A DNA stretch of 64,000 nt from JACCZX01 sp963829995 (GCA_963829995.1 CAWHKW010000025.1:1-64000), one strand, 5' to 3'. Counted from the first letter of the stretch, positions 43,199 through 52,918 are shown. Numbers and translations are program-made. Notes: generated from the letters alone by a model not told the origin.

Positions 43199-43819
43199 AT
43201 GATGGACGGCATGCATGACATGGGTGGCAGGCAGGGCTTCGGCGTGGTTCGCTACACGTTGAACGCGCAGGCATTTCACGCCGACTGGGAAGTGCGCGCG
43301 AATTCGCTTTATGCCTTCGCAGTGCGCCGCGGCATCTTCAATATGGACGAGTACCGTCACGCGATCGAGCGGATGGAGCCGCGTCATTATTTAACTGCCA
43401 GCTACTACGAACGCTCGCTGACGAGCTTGGCGACGCTGTTGGTCGAAAAAGGGGTCGTGACTCGCGAGGAACTGGAGCAGCGGAGCCAAGGACACTTTCC
43501 GCTCGCAGCACCGAGTGCGCCGGGACGTACCAACGCGGCTGCACGCGAGCGCTTCCAACCCGGCGATCGCGTTCGCGTGCGGACTGAATACGTGCCGGGG
43601 CATATGCGAATGCCCGGCTACATCCGCGGAAAGACCGGGGTTGTCGTCAGCGAGTCGCCCGCATATCCATTTCCCGACGCCCATGCACACGCTGTCGACG
43701 CCGAGAACGAACCTACGTACGACGTGCGTTTCCGCAGCGAGGAGCTTTGGCCAAATTCGGCTGAGCCGGCGCTCGTTCATGTGGGCGTGTTCCAGAGCTA
43801 CCTCGAACGGGCGCTGTAG
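43199..43819 (+). CDS. Nitrile hydratase beta subunit
   Basis: 206 residues from ATG 43199 behind GAGG. The N-terminal MMDGMHDMGGRQGFG is the classic beta-subunit start. The C-terminal SH3-like barrel is present (FQPGDRVRVRTEYVPGHMRM, PGYIRGKTGVVV, TYDVRFRSEELW). The middle helical region is complete, so the alpha/beta pair should be functional, forming a cytoplasmic heterodimer or tetramer around the alpha-subunit metal. Transcription is ended by a strong hairpin at 43842-43863. Confidence 0.9.
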   Translation: MMDGMHDMGGRQGFGVVRYTLNAQAFHADWEVRANSLYAFAVRRGIFNMDEYRHAIERMEPRHYLTASYYERSLTSLATLLVEKGVVTREELEQRSQGHFPLAAPSAPGRTNAAARERFQPGDRVRVRTEYVPGHMRMPGYIRGKTGVVVSESPAYPFPDAHAHAVDAENEPTYDVRFRSEELWPNSAEPALVHVGVFQSYLERAL

Positions 43820-43841
43820 ATGTTGCTAGTCCGTCAAAGAA

Positions 43842-43863
43842 AAAGCCCGCCGAGGCGGGCTTT
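43842..43863. terminator. Bidirectional rho-independent terminator
   Basis: AAAGCCCGC (43842-43850) pairs with GCGGGCTTT (43855-43863) around CGAG, with A- and T-rich flanks on the two sides. It separates the nitrile hydratase genes from the convergent PEP-CTERM gene and can serve both. Confidence 0.88.
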
Positions 43864-43883
43864 CCTTGGTGACATGGGCTCCA

Positions 43884-44468
43884 CTACACGGCTTGACCGC
43901 TCTGACGCCGAAAACAACTGGCCACTACCAGGGCCATGCCCAGCAGCGCAAGCGTGCCAGGCTCTGGAACTTGGCCACCGCCCGGGATCCCGTAGAAGTT
44001 GACGTGAGACAGGCCACCACCTTGTTTGAACGCTTTGATCAGGTCCCAATCGTAAACGCCAGATTCCAGTAGTGATTTCAGCGAGTAGACAAACCACTCG
44101 TCGGGATTGTTGCCAGTGCCAAACTTGAAGCCGACGGCGATATCGCTGTAAATGTCCCACAGGGAATCATTAAACGTAAATGTTCCCTCCGCCAGCGTGT
44201 CGCTCTGTGAACTTTGACTCCATAAGCCGTCGCCGATGGATTCGTAACCAGTCGCCAGCACGCCGTTAATGAACAGATCGTTGTCCGGATTACCCGTCAG
44301 GTTGCCCACACCCGCATCCAGGCAAGCTGAAACGATGGTGTCGCCGATACTCATGTGATTGATGGTGACGGTCTGGCAAAGGACGGGAGCCGCGCTGGCC
44401 GTCCCAGTGAGCATCACCCCGACTAGCAGCGTCGCCGCTAGTCCTTTTAGCTTTTTCCTAGTTCGCAT
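43884..44468 (-). CDS. PEP-CTERM sorting-signal protein
   Basis: 194 residues. It has a signal peptide (LAATLLVGVMLTGTASA) and a C-terminal sorting signal QVPEPGTLALLGMALVVASCFRRQ: the PEP motif, a hydrophobic helix and a basic end, recognised by exosortase. The middle region (DSLWDIYSDIAVGFKFGTGN, DEWFVYSLKSLLESGVYDWD) is typical of PEP-CTERM anchored extracellular proteins. No exosortase lies in this window, so processing must be encoded elsewhere. Confidence 0.9.
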   Translation of the reverse strand: MRTRKKLKGLAATLLVGVMLTGTASAAPVLCQTVTINHMSIGDTIVSACLDAGVGNLTGNPDNDLFINGVLATGYESIGDGLWSQSSQSDTLAEGTFTFNDSLWDIYSDIAVGFKFGTGNNPDEWFVYSLKSLLESGVYDWDLIKAFKQGGGLSHVNFYGIPGGGQVPEPGTLALLGMALVVASCFRRQSGQAV

Positions 44469-44931
44469 GTTCGTTACTTCCCTTGAAAGTTGTTACCCGC
44501 CGACGTTAGAAGACGCACGAACTGGTCCAAGGCGAAATTTGGTCAACGAAACAAGCGCGTAGTTTTTCGTCCCAGCTGCGCACTGCTGAAGACGTAATTT
44601 TTTTCGACAGCGTGTGAGGACTCACGTGGTGGCACGCTAATCGAGACGGATGTGACGGATTTGCGGCGTTTGAAAGTGCACCTTCGCGCTGAGATATCGA
44701 CAGTGCTTTGCGCAAGTGCATCGCGGCTCGTTTCGAGTCCATGTGCGCGCCACACGCCAATAGATTCGCGGTGTTACCGCCGCCCACGCAGCGCGCCTCT
44801 TAACCAGCCGTGCTGATCAAAGGTTAAGCAATAACTTTGATTGAGAGCTGGCCGATCCCAGTGGCCAAGAACTTAGACAGTTGTCAACACTGTTCCACGG
44901 GCGCCCGGATGAGCGTCGCAGGATGCAGCGG
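44469..44931. other. Intergenic region with an inverted repeat
   Basis: 463 bases without a convincing gene, upstream of the PEP-CTERM gene and downstream of the binding-protein gene. At 44816-44841 ATCAAAG and CTTTGAT bracket GTTAAGCAATAA. The CAAAG, TTA-GCAATAACT sequence of this element is also found at 47585-47599. Regulatory or mobile nature unknown. Confidence 0.5.
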
Positions 44932-46776
44932 TTAAGCGCGCCCGGTCCCATCCCGCTGTGCTACTTCCGCCGCTGCGCCGCCATCGTCCAGATCAACCAG
45001 GTGGAACCAGTCGTTGCCGAAGATCGGCCGCCGAAAGCCGATGAGACGCGGTTGCACGACGTGCGTTTCGATGCGCGTCGACATGAACTTGTAGGGCATC
45101 CACGCGATGGCCAGCCGCTGCGCCTGCAGCATCAGCGCGAGGCGCTCGGGCCCGTCCGACAACGCGCCGAGCTGCTCGTAGATCTTGTCCATCGCGTCGA
45201 GCTTGAAGCGCGCGAACGTCTCGGCCTTGCTGTAGTACCGCAGGAGGAACTGCTGGCCGTCTGGAAGTACTGCGTTGTAGCCGAGCGTCCACATCATCAA
45301 CTTGCCTGCGCGACCTGCCTTGACCAGTTCGCTGAACTCGCCGGTGCGAAATCGGACGCGCAGGCCGAGCGCGGTCATGTCGCGTTCGAAGCCCTCGTCG
45401 ACGCGGCGAAATACCTGACCCGTCGAGCTCGCCCGTTCCAGCAAGAGCGGGCTGCCGTCCGGCAGTTCGCGCCAGCCATCACCGTCGCGGTCCACGTAGC
45501 CGTATGTGTCGAGCAGCGCCTTGGCGCGCGCAGGGCTGTATTCGCCCATCTCGCTGCGAAACTGCGGGTCGAATCCGGTCTGGGACGGCGCGAATACAGA
45601 GTGGGTCGGCGGGGCCTGGTTTCCCCACACCGCAGAATTCTCGCGCGCGGTGTTCATGCCAAGTGCGATCGCACGCCGCAGGGCCACCTTCTCCGGCGTG
45701 TAGCCGCCGACCACCGGGTCATTCATGTTGAACCACATCAGCCGGATGCGCGGCGCCAGTTCCTGGCGCCCGCGAACTCCACGTCGCTCCAGGTAGCGTG
45801 CAATCTTGCCGCCGGGCATCGCCTGTTGCGCGAAAGAGCCCGGCACTTCGAGCATGTCGAGTTGGCCGTTGAGGAACGCCAGCCAGCGCGGCTGATCCTC
45901 ATTGATGATCGAGATTTCCACGCGGTCGATCATCGGCAGGCGGCGGCCCTTCAACCGCCGCAGCACCGCCTGACCCTCCAGATCATCGGCTGCCGGCTCC
46001 GCGTCGAAGCGGCGCTCGCGATACTGGGCATTGCGTTCGAGCACGATCTGCGCGCCGCGCCGCCAATGGCCGAGGCGGAATGGCCCAGTGCCGACCGGGT
46101 GGGCCATGATCTGGTCACCGTGCTCTTCGACCACCTCGCGCGCCAGCGCGCCGTGGCCGTCGTACGCCAGGGTCTGCTCCAGGCGGGGCCGCGGCTCGTC
46201 AAACCGGATCCGCACCGTGTAGCGATCGATTGCGCGCAGACCTTCGATCTCGCTGTCGTAGTCGAACGGGTTCTTCGTCTGCAGCGCACGCCGGCGCAGT
46301 TCGGCCATGCCTCGGATGCCGAGGTCTTCGATCAGGCTGACTGGGCTCTTGACCGCCGGGTCTAGGAAGCGTTTGAACGAGTAGACGTAGTCGGCCGCCG
46401 TCAGTTCGCGCGGCCGCCCCTTGAATGCCGGATGGTCGGTGAAGTAGATGCCCGGCCGGATTCGAACGATCCAGCTGCGAAAGTCGCTCGACGCTTCCGC
46501 GGGACCCGCGGCAGTCAGCTCCACGAGCTTGACCGGCCGCGCGAGCGCGTCGTAGGTGAACAGCGTCTCGAAGATGTGGGCGCAGACGGTTGTCGAGTAC
46601 AGGTCGCCGTAACGCGCCGGATCGAATCCGGACTCGGCAGCGGCGAAAGAGATGCGCAGGACCTTCGGCCCGCTCGAGGGCGCTGCGTCATACGCCCAGG
46701 CAGTTGTGGTGCCGGCGCTAGCCGCTATGGCCGCGCCACCCTGAACGAACCGCCGCCTGCCTGCATTCGCTGACAC
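44932..46776 (-). CDS. Peptide/oligopeptide-type ABC substrate-binding protein (SBP family 5)
   Basis: About 614 residues from GTG 46776, with GAGGGG eight bases upstream. An export signal with RRRFVQGGAAIAAS (Tat-like) leads into a family-5 solute-binding fold: KVLRISFAAAESGFDPARYG, VYSFKRFLDPAVKSP, NAAQYRERRFD-type blocks, and the conserved YSPARAKALLDTYGYVDRDG with late VGTGPFRLGHW. Such proteins bind peptides, nickel chelates or other small molecules for ABC import. No permease or ATPase gene is adjacent, so it is an orphan binding protein or its partners lie elsewhere. Confidence 0.82.
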   Translation of the reverse strand: MSANAGRRRFVQGGAAIAASAGTTTAWAYDAAPSSGPKVLRISFAAAESGFDPARYGDLYSTTVCAHIFETLFTYDALARPVKLVELTAAGPAEASSDFRSWIVRIRPGIYFTDHPAFKGRPRELTAADYVYSFKRFLDPAVKSPVSLIEDLGIRGMAELRRRALQTKNPFDYDSEIEGLRAIDRYTVRIRFDEPRPRLEQTLAYDGHGALAREVVEEHGDQIMAHPVGTGPFRLGHWRRGAQIVLERNAQYRERRFDAEPAADDLEGQAVLRRLKGRRLPMIDRVEISIINEDQPRWLAFLNGQLDMLEVPGSFAQQAMPGGKIARYLERRGVRGRQELAPRIRLMWFNMNDPVVGGYTPEKVALRRAIALGMNTARENSAVWGNQAPPTHSVFAPSQTGFDPQFRSEMGEYSPARAKALLDTYGYVDRDGDGWRELPDGSPLLLERASSTGQVFRRVDEGFERDMTALGLRVRFRTGEFSELVKAGRAGKLMMWTLGYNAVLPDGQQFLLRYYSKAETFARFKLDAMDKIYEQLGALSDGPERLALMLQAQRLAIAWMPYKFMSTRIETHVVQPRLIGFRRPIFGNDWFHLVDLDDGGAAAEVAQRDGTGRA

Positions 46777-47050
46777 GATCCGTCCCCTCGCGGGCCGCCG
46801 TACCGAATGGTGGAGGCGGCCGCCGATTGCGTCAATGTCGATCACTGCATCAGGGCACGCCTTCTCGGTTCCGCATAGGATTCGTTGCAGCGGTTGGCCA
46901 ATAGACACTTGAAGCTAAACACTTTGCCACGCGATCGGTACGGAGCCGCCAATAGACCTCACTGTTAAACAGCGCGGCGTACTCAAGGGGATCATCGCCG
47001 GTGCCGCGATAACGTTCGTCGTCATCCTTGGCGCGGGCCTTGCAGGCCCG

Positions 47051-47497
47051 ATGATGTTATCGCCGGAAGCCACAGTCGGGGAACGCATCGCCTTTGCGCT
47101 CAGAGCGGATGCTTTTCTCGCGCTCTGGTTGGGGATATCCATTGGCCTGCTGGCGCGGCACCGCTTTTTCACTCCCGAGGATATCGACGGCGGCGGACTT
47201 ATTCCGGGCACAGAAACGGCGAACATATTGCAAGCCACACTTCAAAACACACTGGAACAGACAGTTCTGGCGGTGCTCGTGCACTTGGCGTGGGCTGCTC
47301 TTATGCCCGTCTCCTGGATGTCGGCGATTCCAGCCGCCGTCGTTCTCTTTTTGTGTGGTCGTGTGCTGTTTGTGCGGGGTTATCGCGGCGGTGCGCCCTC
47401 TAGGGCGGTCGGATTTGCACTCACCTATTACCCGTCCGTACTCATGCTTGTGTTCGTGATTGGTGCCGCCGTATGGAGGGCGTTCTTTTCGAGTTGA
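47051..47497 (+). CDS. MAPEG-family membrane protein
   Basis: 148 residues from ATG 47051, with a MAPEG-like plan: DAFLALWLGISIGLLARHRF, PGTETANILQATLQNTLEQT and a final helix VLMLVFVIGAAVWRAF. The family covers glutathione-dependent membrane enzymes. The coding sequence clearly continues upstream (KQRGVLKGIIAGAAITFVVI forms the first helix, from about 46967), but no ATG, GTG or TTG is available before the stop at 46916. The only codon with good ribosome-binding support is ATA at 46952 (GGAG six bases before). A non-standard start or a base error at 46952 is likely, giving about 181 residues. Confidence 0.7.
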   Translation: MMLSPEATVGERIAFALRADAFLALWLGISIGLLARHRFFTPEDIDGGGLIPGTETANILQATLQNTLEQTVLAVLVHLAWAALMPVSWMSAIPAAVVLFLCGRVLFVRGYRGGAPSRAVGFALTYYPSVLMLVFVIGAAVWRAFFSS

Positions 47498-47580
47498 TAG
47501 CAGTGGCAGCTACCAGCGTCCGGTTCTCGGCGCCCTCGATGTCAGCAATGGATCGCCGCGGGACCCTGCGACGGAGACGA

Positions 47581-47630
47581 TCGTCAAAGTTAGCAATAAC
47601 TCCAATTACGAGTGAGCCTAACTTTGACGA
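47581..47630. repeat. Long perfect inverted repeat downstream of gyrB
   Basis: TCGTCAAAGTTAG (47581-47593) is the exact inverse complement of CTAACTTTGACGA (47618-47630), spaced by 24 bases. It lies between the convergent MAPEG and gyrB genes. Without a T-run it is a poor rho-independent terminator, though it could fold as one in both directions. It shares a motif with the repeat at 44816-44841. Confidence 0.8.
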
Positions 47631-47646
47631 TGTTCATGCGCATCGA

Positions 47647-50178
47647 CTAAACGTCGATATTGCCGGCGGCAAGGGCATTCGATTCGATGAACAGCCGGCG
47701 CGGCTCGACTTCGTCGCCCATTAGCGTCGTGAAAATTTGATCGGCGCCAATCGCGTCGTCGATTTGCACTTTCAGCATGCGGCGCACGGCGGGATCCATC
47801 GTCGTTTCCCACAGCTGCGCCGGGTTCATTTCTCCAAGGCCTTTGTAGCGCTGTCGTGTGACCCCGCCCTCGGCCTCACGCATCAACCAGTCCACCGCTT
47901 CGCCGAAGCTCGCCACCGTCGCCTGCTTTTCCTTGTCGCCCGTGCCGCGCACGACGCGCGCGCCGTTTCCGATCATTCCCTTGAACGTGCGAGCCGCAGC
48001 GGCGAGCGTTGCATAGTCGGCACCATGGACGAAGTCGGCATCGATGGCGCTCAGTTTTACGTTGCCGTGATGGCGGCGCTCAATGCGAAGCCGATGCTTA
48101 TCGGTCACCGAGTCGTGTTGTGCGTAGACATGCACCGTCGAGTTGCCGAGTGCGGCAGTCAAGCGCACCGCCGATGCCTCGGCACTGACCGCATCGTCCA
48201 GATCAAGCTCGGTGCCCGCCAGCAATGATTGAAGTGCTGGGCGGTCCATCACTCGCGACAGGCGATCGATTACAGCGTTGGCGACCAGATACTGACGCGC
48301 GAGCGCTTCGAGCGCCTCGCCTTCAATCGGCGCAGCGTCCTCGGCGGGAATCAGCTTCGCGTCTTTCAACGCAAGTGTGACGATGTACTGCGCGAGCTCG
48401 TGATCGTCCTTGATGTAGCGCTCGTCCTTGCCGTGCTTGATTCGATACAACGGCGGCTGCGCGATGTAAATGTGCCCATGCTCTACCAGCAAAGGCATCT
48501 GCCGATAGAACAACGTCAGTAGCAGTGTGCGGATATGCGCGCCGTCGACATCGGCGTCGGTCATGATGATGATGCGGTGATAACGCAGCTTCTCCAGGTT
48601 GAAGCCGTCCGGCGTGTCGGGCGCACCGATGCCGGTTCCGAGCGCCGTGATCAACGTAGCAATCTGCTCAGACGAAATCAGTTTGTCGAAGCGCGCCTTC
48701 TCGACGTTCAGCACCTTGCCACGCAATGGCAGCACTGCCTGGAACTTGCGATCGCGGCCCTGCTTGGCAGAGCCGCCGGCCGAATCGCCTTCGACGATGT
48801 AGAGCTCCGACTTGGCTGGGTCGCGCTCCTGGCAGTCGGCCAATTTCCCGGGCAGGCCCACTCCGTCGAGCACACCTTTTCGGCGGGTCATTTCGCGGGC
48901 CTTGCGCGCGGCTTCGCGCGCGCGCGCCGCGTCGACGATCTTGCTGCAAATGATCTTGGCGTCTGCCGGACGCTCGAGCAGATAGCTTTCGAGCGCACGG
49001 CCGATCGCGTCTTCGACCGCCGGGCGCACTTCGGACGACACCAGCTTGTCCTTCGTCTGCGAGCTGAACTTCGGCTCGGGCACCTTGACCGACAAGACGC
49101 ACGCAAGCCCTTCGCGCATGTCGTCGCCGGTGGTTTCGACTTTCGCCTTCTTGTCGAACTCGTGGCTCTTGATGTAGTTGTTCAGCACGCGCGTCATCGC
49201 GGCGCGCAGCCCGGTGATGTGCGTGCCGCCGTCGCGCTGCGGAATATTGTTGGTAAATGCGAGCAGGCTTTCGTTGTAGCCGTCGTTCCATTGCATCGCG
49301 ACTTCGACGCCCACCGGCGTGCCGCCAGCGCTCGACTCGGTGCTGACGTAGAACACGTTCGGATGCAGCACCGTCTTCGATTTGTTGATGTACTGCACGA
49401 AGCCTTTGACGCCGCCGGAAAATGCGAAGTCCTCTTCCTTGGCGATGCGTTGATCGATCAGCTTGATGTGAACGCCGTTGTTCAGGAACGAAAGTTCACG
49501 CAGCCGCTTCGACAACACGTCGTAGTGAAAGTCGATGTCGGTAAAGATCTGACTGTCAGGCAGGAAATGAACTTCGGTCCCGCGCCGGTCGGTCGGCCCC
49601 GTAATTTTCATCGGCGACGCTTCGACCAGCCCCAATTCGGTCGGCATCGTCTGCACGAGGCGATCCTGAACGTCGCCACGCCGAAACTCGAGATGGTGCA
49701 TCTGGCCGCCGCGCCGGATCGTCAGCCGCAGCCATTCGGACAGGGCGTTGACGCACGAGACACCGACGCCGTGCAATCCGCCCGACACTTTGTAGCTGTT
49801 CTGATTGAACTTGCCTCCGGCGTGCAGCTCGGTCAGCGCGATCTCCGCCGCGGAGCGCTTCGGCTCGTGCTTGTCGTCGAATTTGATGCCCGTCGGAATA
49901 CCGCGGCCGTTGTCGACAACCGAGATCGAGTTATCAGTGTGAATCGTGACGATGATGTCGTCGCAATGCCCGGCGAGCGCCTCGTCGACCGAATTGTCGA
50001 CCACCTCGAACACCATGTGATGCAGCCCGGTGCCGTCGTGCGTATCACCGATGTACATGCCCGGCCGCTTGCGCACAGCCTCCAGGCCTTCAAGGATCTG
50101 GATGCTGCTGACGCCATAGTCCGCCCTGCCGTCGGGCTGCGGCTGGTTCATCGGGGGTTGCTCTGGAACTGCAGACAT
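47647..50178 (-). CDS. gyrB: DNA gyrase subunit B
   Basis: 843 residues, full length. ATPase-domain motifs are complete: VRKRPGMYIGDT, VDNSVDEALAG, NGRGIPTG and GGLHGVGVSCVNALS. The TOPRIM region has EGDSAGGSAKQGRDR and DADVDGAHIRTLLLT, and the C-terminal QRYKGLGEMN motif is present. Gyrase supercoils DNA ahead of replication. The extended insert between TOPRIM and QRYKGLGEMN fits Gram-negative GyrB. Gene order dnaA-dnaN-gyrB matches many bacterial origins, with recF apparently absent between dnaN and gyrB. Confidence 0.97.
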   Translation of the reverse strand: MSAVPEQPPMNQPQPDGRADYGVSSIQILEGLEAVRKRPGMYIGDTHDGTGLHHMVFEVVDNSVDEALAGHCDDIIVTIHTDNSISVVDNGRGIPTGIKFDDKHEPKRSAAEIALTELHAGGKFNQNSYKVSGGLHGVGVSCVNALSEWLRLTIRRGGQMHHLEFRRGDVQDRLVQTMPTELGLVEASPMKITGPTDRRGTEVHFLPDSQIFTDIDFHYDVLSKRLRELSFLNNGVHIKLIDQRIAKEEDFAFSGGVKGFVQYINKSKTVLHPNVFYVSTESSAGGTPVGVEVAMQWNDGYNESLLAFTNNIPQRDGGTHITGLRAAMTRVLNNYIKSHEFDKKAKVETTGDDMREGLACVLSVKVPEPKFSSQTKDKLVSSEVRPAVEDAIGRALESYLLERPADAKIICSKIVDAARAREAARKAREMTRRKGVLDGVGLPGKLADCQERDPAKSELYIVEGDSAGGSAKQGRDRKFQAVLPLRGKVLNVEKARFDKLISSEQIATLITALGTGIGAPDTPDGFNLEKLRYHRIIIMTDADVDGAHIRTLLLTLFYRQMPLLVEHGHIYIAQPPLYRIKHGKDERYIKDDHELAQYIVTLALKDAKLIPAEDAAPIEGEALEALARQYLVANAVIDRLSRVMDRPALQSLLAGTELDLDDAVSAEASAVRLTAALGNSTVHVYAQHDSVTDKHRLRIERRHHGNVKLSAIDADFVHGADYATLAAAARTFKGMIGNGARVVRGTGDKEKQATVASFGEAVDWLMREAEGGVTRQRYKGLGEMNPAQLWETTMDPAVRRMLKVQIDDAIGADQIFTTLMGDEVEPRRLFIESNALAAGNIDV

Positions 50179-50191
50179 GGGGTTTGGCCGG

Positions 50192-51292
50192 CTATATCCG
50201 CATCGGCATCACGACATACTTGAACTTGTCGGAATTCGGCATCGTGATCAGCGCACTGCCGAGCGCGTCTCCGAGCGAGAAGCTCACTTCGTCATTCTTC
50301 AAATTGGCCAGCACATCTAGTAGATAGTTGACGTTGAAGCCAATATCAAGAGGGTCGCCCTCGTAGCCGATCTCTAATTCTTCCTGTGCGTCTTCCTGAT
50401 CGGCGTTGGTCGAGTTGATTTTCAAGCTGCCCACCGCGAGCAGCATGCGGACACCCTTGAACTTGTCAGTCGTCAAAATCGCCGCCCGCTGCAGCGCGTG
50501 CATCAGGTCTTCGCGGTTGATCGCAAAAACCTTGGTATTGGCCGCCGGGACCACGCGCTGGTAATCCGGAAACTTGCCCTCGACCAACTTCGAAATCAGC
50601 TCGATGTCACTGAAGCTGAATTTCGCCTGATTGGCCGCCATCTGCACGCGCACAGGGTCGTCCGAGTCGGGCAGAAGTCGCGATAGTTCCAGGATCGTTT
50701 TGCGGGGCACGATCGCCTCTACCTTTGCAGAAGCATCCGGCTTGCTGACTTCCGCGAGCGCCAGCCGGTGACCGTCAGTGGCGACCGCACGCACCGTCGT
50801 GCCGTCCACCACCAGCAGCATGCCATTCAGGTAGTAGCGAATGTCCTGCTGCGCCATCGCGAAGTGCACCATGCCGAGCAGGTACTTCAGCGTTGCCGCG
50901 GGCAGCGAAAAATCAGCCGTGAATTCCGCTTGTGCCACCGTCGGGAATTCTTCGGCCGCCAACGTCTGCAGGTTGAAACGGCTCTTGCCGCTGGCGACCG
51001 CCATTTTTTTGTTCGCAAGCGACAACTGCACGTCCGCGTCGGGGAGCGCCTTCAGAATGTCGACCAATTTGCGCGCGGCGATCGTGGTCGCGGCAATGTC
51101 GTTGCCGGCACCGATGTCAGCGCTGGTCTGAATCTGGATTTCCAGATCGGTCGCCGTGAACGAGACTTTACCGCCCTCCTTGCGCACCAAAATGTTGGCA
51201 AGGATCGGCAGCGTTTGTCGGCGCTCGACGATACCGCTGACCACCTGCAGTGGTTTGAGCAACGCATCGCGGTTGGCTTTGACGAGTTGCAT
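50192..51292 (-). CDS. dnaN: DNA polymerase III beta sliding clamp
   Basis: 366 residues, starting MQLVKANRDALLKPLQVVSG. The three clamp domains are present, with typical blocks ETLPILANILV-like (RQTLPILANILVRKEGG), LAAEEFPTVAQ, DGHRLALAEV and the C-terminal YVVMPMRI. The clamp tethers polymerase to DNA. It ends 13 bases before gyrB and starts 230 bases after the dnaA stop, with the candidate replication origin in between. Confidence 0.97.
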   Translation of the reverse strand: MQLVKANRDALLKPLQVVSGIVERRQTLPILANILVRKEGGKVSFTATDLEIQIQTSADIGAGNDIAATTIAARKLVDILKALPDADVQLSLANKKMAVASGKSRFNLQTLAAEEFPTVAQAEFTADFSLPAATLKYLLGMVHFAMAQQDIRYYLNGMLLVVDGTTVRAVATDGHRLALAEVSKPDASAKVEAIVPRKTILELSRLLPDSDDPVRVQMAANQAKFSFSDIELISKLVEGKFPDYQRVVPAANTKVFAINREDLMHALQRAAILTTDKFKGVRMLLAVGSLKINSTNADQEDAQEELEIGYEGDPLDIGFNVNYLLDVLANLKNDEVSFSLGDALGSALITMPNSDKFKYVVMPMRI

Positions 51293-51522
51293 TCTTTTAT
51301 ATCCTTTTCATACTCTTCTTAATAGTTATTAGTAGTAATGCAGCGCTTTGCAGGGGACAAACGTAACGAGTTCCAATGCATCAATCACTTGCTGCGTCGA
51401 CAGTGTTGTTGATAAGCCCTCTGTTGACGTGTGGGCTCGCGGTGGACGAAAAGGACAACTACGCCGCAGTGAATGCAACGTCCACATCTATCCCCAGCTA
51501 TACCGGCTCTGTCCACAGGTTG
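51293..51522. other. Candidate replication origin segment (dnaA-dnaN spacer)
   Basis: The first 50 bases (51293-51342) are very AT-rich, with repeated TTCTTxxTA-like tracts, as in an unwinding element. Three near-consensus DnaA boxes follow: TGTTGATAA (51407-51415), CTATCCCCA (51488-51496) and CTGTCCACA (51509-51517), each with one or two mismatches to TTATCCACA. A perfect box lies on the other side of dnaA. Which spacer is the main origin cannot be decided here. Confidence 0.55.
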
Positions 51523-52918
51523 CTAGCCCTTCAGCGTCTGCTCGAGTACATGCAGCGCGTGATTCATTTCCGGGTTCTTGGAACGTTCGCCGGTGATCTT
51601 GCGCACCGCGTGCAATACGGTCGTGTGATCGCGGCCTCCAAATAGTTCGCCGATCTCCGGCAGGCTTTTTTGCGTCAGCTCCTTGGCCAGGTACATCGCG
51701 ACCTGCCGTGGCAACGCAATCGCGATCGGACGCCGCTTGCTGTACATGTCGGCGATCTTGATCTTGTAATAGTCGGCGACGGTTTTCTGAATCAATTCGA
51801 CCGTCACCTGCGCAGTCGACGCCGACAGCAAGTCCTTCAGCGCTTCACGTGCCACGTCGACGGTGATGATCCGGCCGTGAAACGACGAGAACGCCATCAC
51901 CTTGCGTAACGCACCTTCCAGCTCGCGTACGTTGCTGCGCAAATTCTTGGCAATAAAAAATGCGACGTCTTCTTTCATCTGCGCGCCTTCGACTTCGGCT
52001 TTCTTCAGCAGAATCGCAACTCGCATTTCGAGCTCGGGCGGCTCGATCGCTACGGTGAGCCCGGAGGTAAAGCGCGACACCAGGCGATCCTCCATATCCT
52101 TCAGTTCCTTCGGATACGTATCGCTGGTGATGATGATCTGCTTGCGCCCCGCGACCAGCGCTTCGAACGCATAGAAGAACTCTTCCTGCGTGCGTGCCTT
52201 GCCCGCAAAAAATTGAATGTCATCGATCAGCAGCAGATCGAGCGAGTGGTAGTAGCGCTTGAAATCGTCGAACGCCTTGCGCTGATAGGCGCGCACGACG
52301 TCGCTGACATACTGCTCGGCATGGATGTAGCGAACCTTGGCGCCGCGCGCGCGCGCGATAACGGCGTTGCCGACGGCGTGCGTCAGATGAGTTTTGCCAA
52401 GACCGACTCCGCCATACAGGAACAGCGGGTTATACGAACCGCCGGGATTTTCCGCGACCTGCATCGCTGCTGCGCGCGCCAGCTGATTGGCTTTTCCCGT
52501 GACGAAGGTGTCGAACGTCAGGTTCGGATTCAGCCGCGCGCGTTCCAGCGGTTCATTTTTCACTGAAGCCGTTGCCGCGGCCGCTGCATAGGGCGGCTTC
52601 TGCCCTATCCGATGCGTCTTCGGCCGGGGCACCGTTGAGCGGAAAGCGCAGCGCGGGCGCATCTGCATAACCAGCGCCTTCGATCGCGAACACGATCGAG
52701 ATCGGCCGCTGCATCACGCGCGAAACCGCGCCGGCGATTTGTTCCGAGAACTGCGAGCGAATCGCATCGAGCTTCAGGCGATTAGGCGCACAGATCGTCA
52801 GAGTGGCGGTCGACTCATCGAACTCGAGTGCTTTGAGGGGCTTGATCCAGGCGGAGAACTGTTGCGGCGTGAGCTCGCTTTCGAGAAGCCGCGAGCAGTC
52901 GTTCCAAAGATGCGTCAT
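51523..52918 (-). CDS. dnaA: Chromosomal replication initiator DnaA, one probable indel
   Basis: Domain I (MTHLWNDCSRLLESELTPQQ to RPISIVFAIEG) is read in one frame from ATG 52918. Domains III-IV are in another frame: NLTFDTFVTGKANQLA, the Walker motif GGVGLGKTHL, IDDIQFFAGK, and the DNA-binding helix FGGRDHTTVLHAVRKI ending TLKG. The switch is at the G-run 52591-52593. Removing one base there joins the frames through an Ala-rich linker, so a homopolymer error is far more likely than a broken essential gene. DnaA opens the origin and regulates initiation. It diverges from rpmH, the usual order in beta- and gammaproteobacteria. Confidence 0.95.

Noticed and set aside
44469..44931. Sigma-54 promoter for the PEP-CTERM gene
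   Set aside because: A TGGCAC is present near 44632 but on the wrong strand and without a correctly spaced TTGC.
48535..50223. 562-codon plus-strand open frame opposite gyrB
   Set aside because: It lies wholly antisense to the conserved gyrB and has no recognisable motifs.
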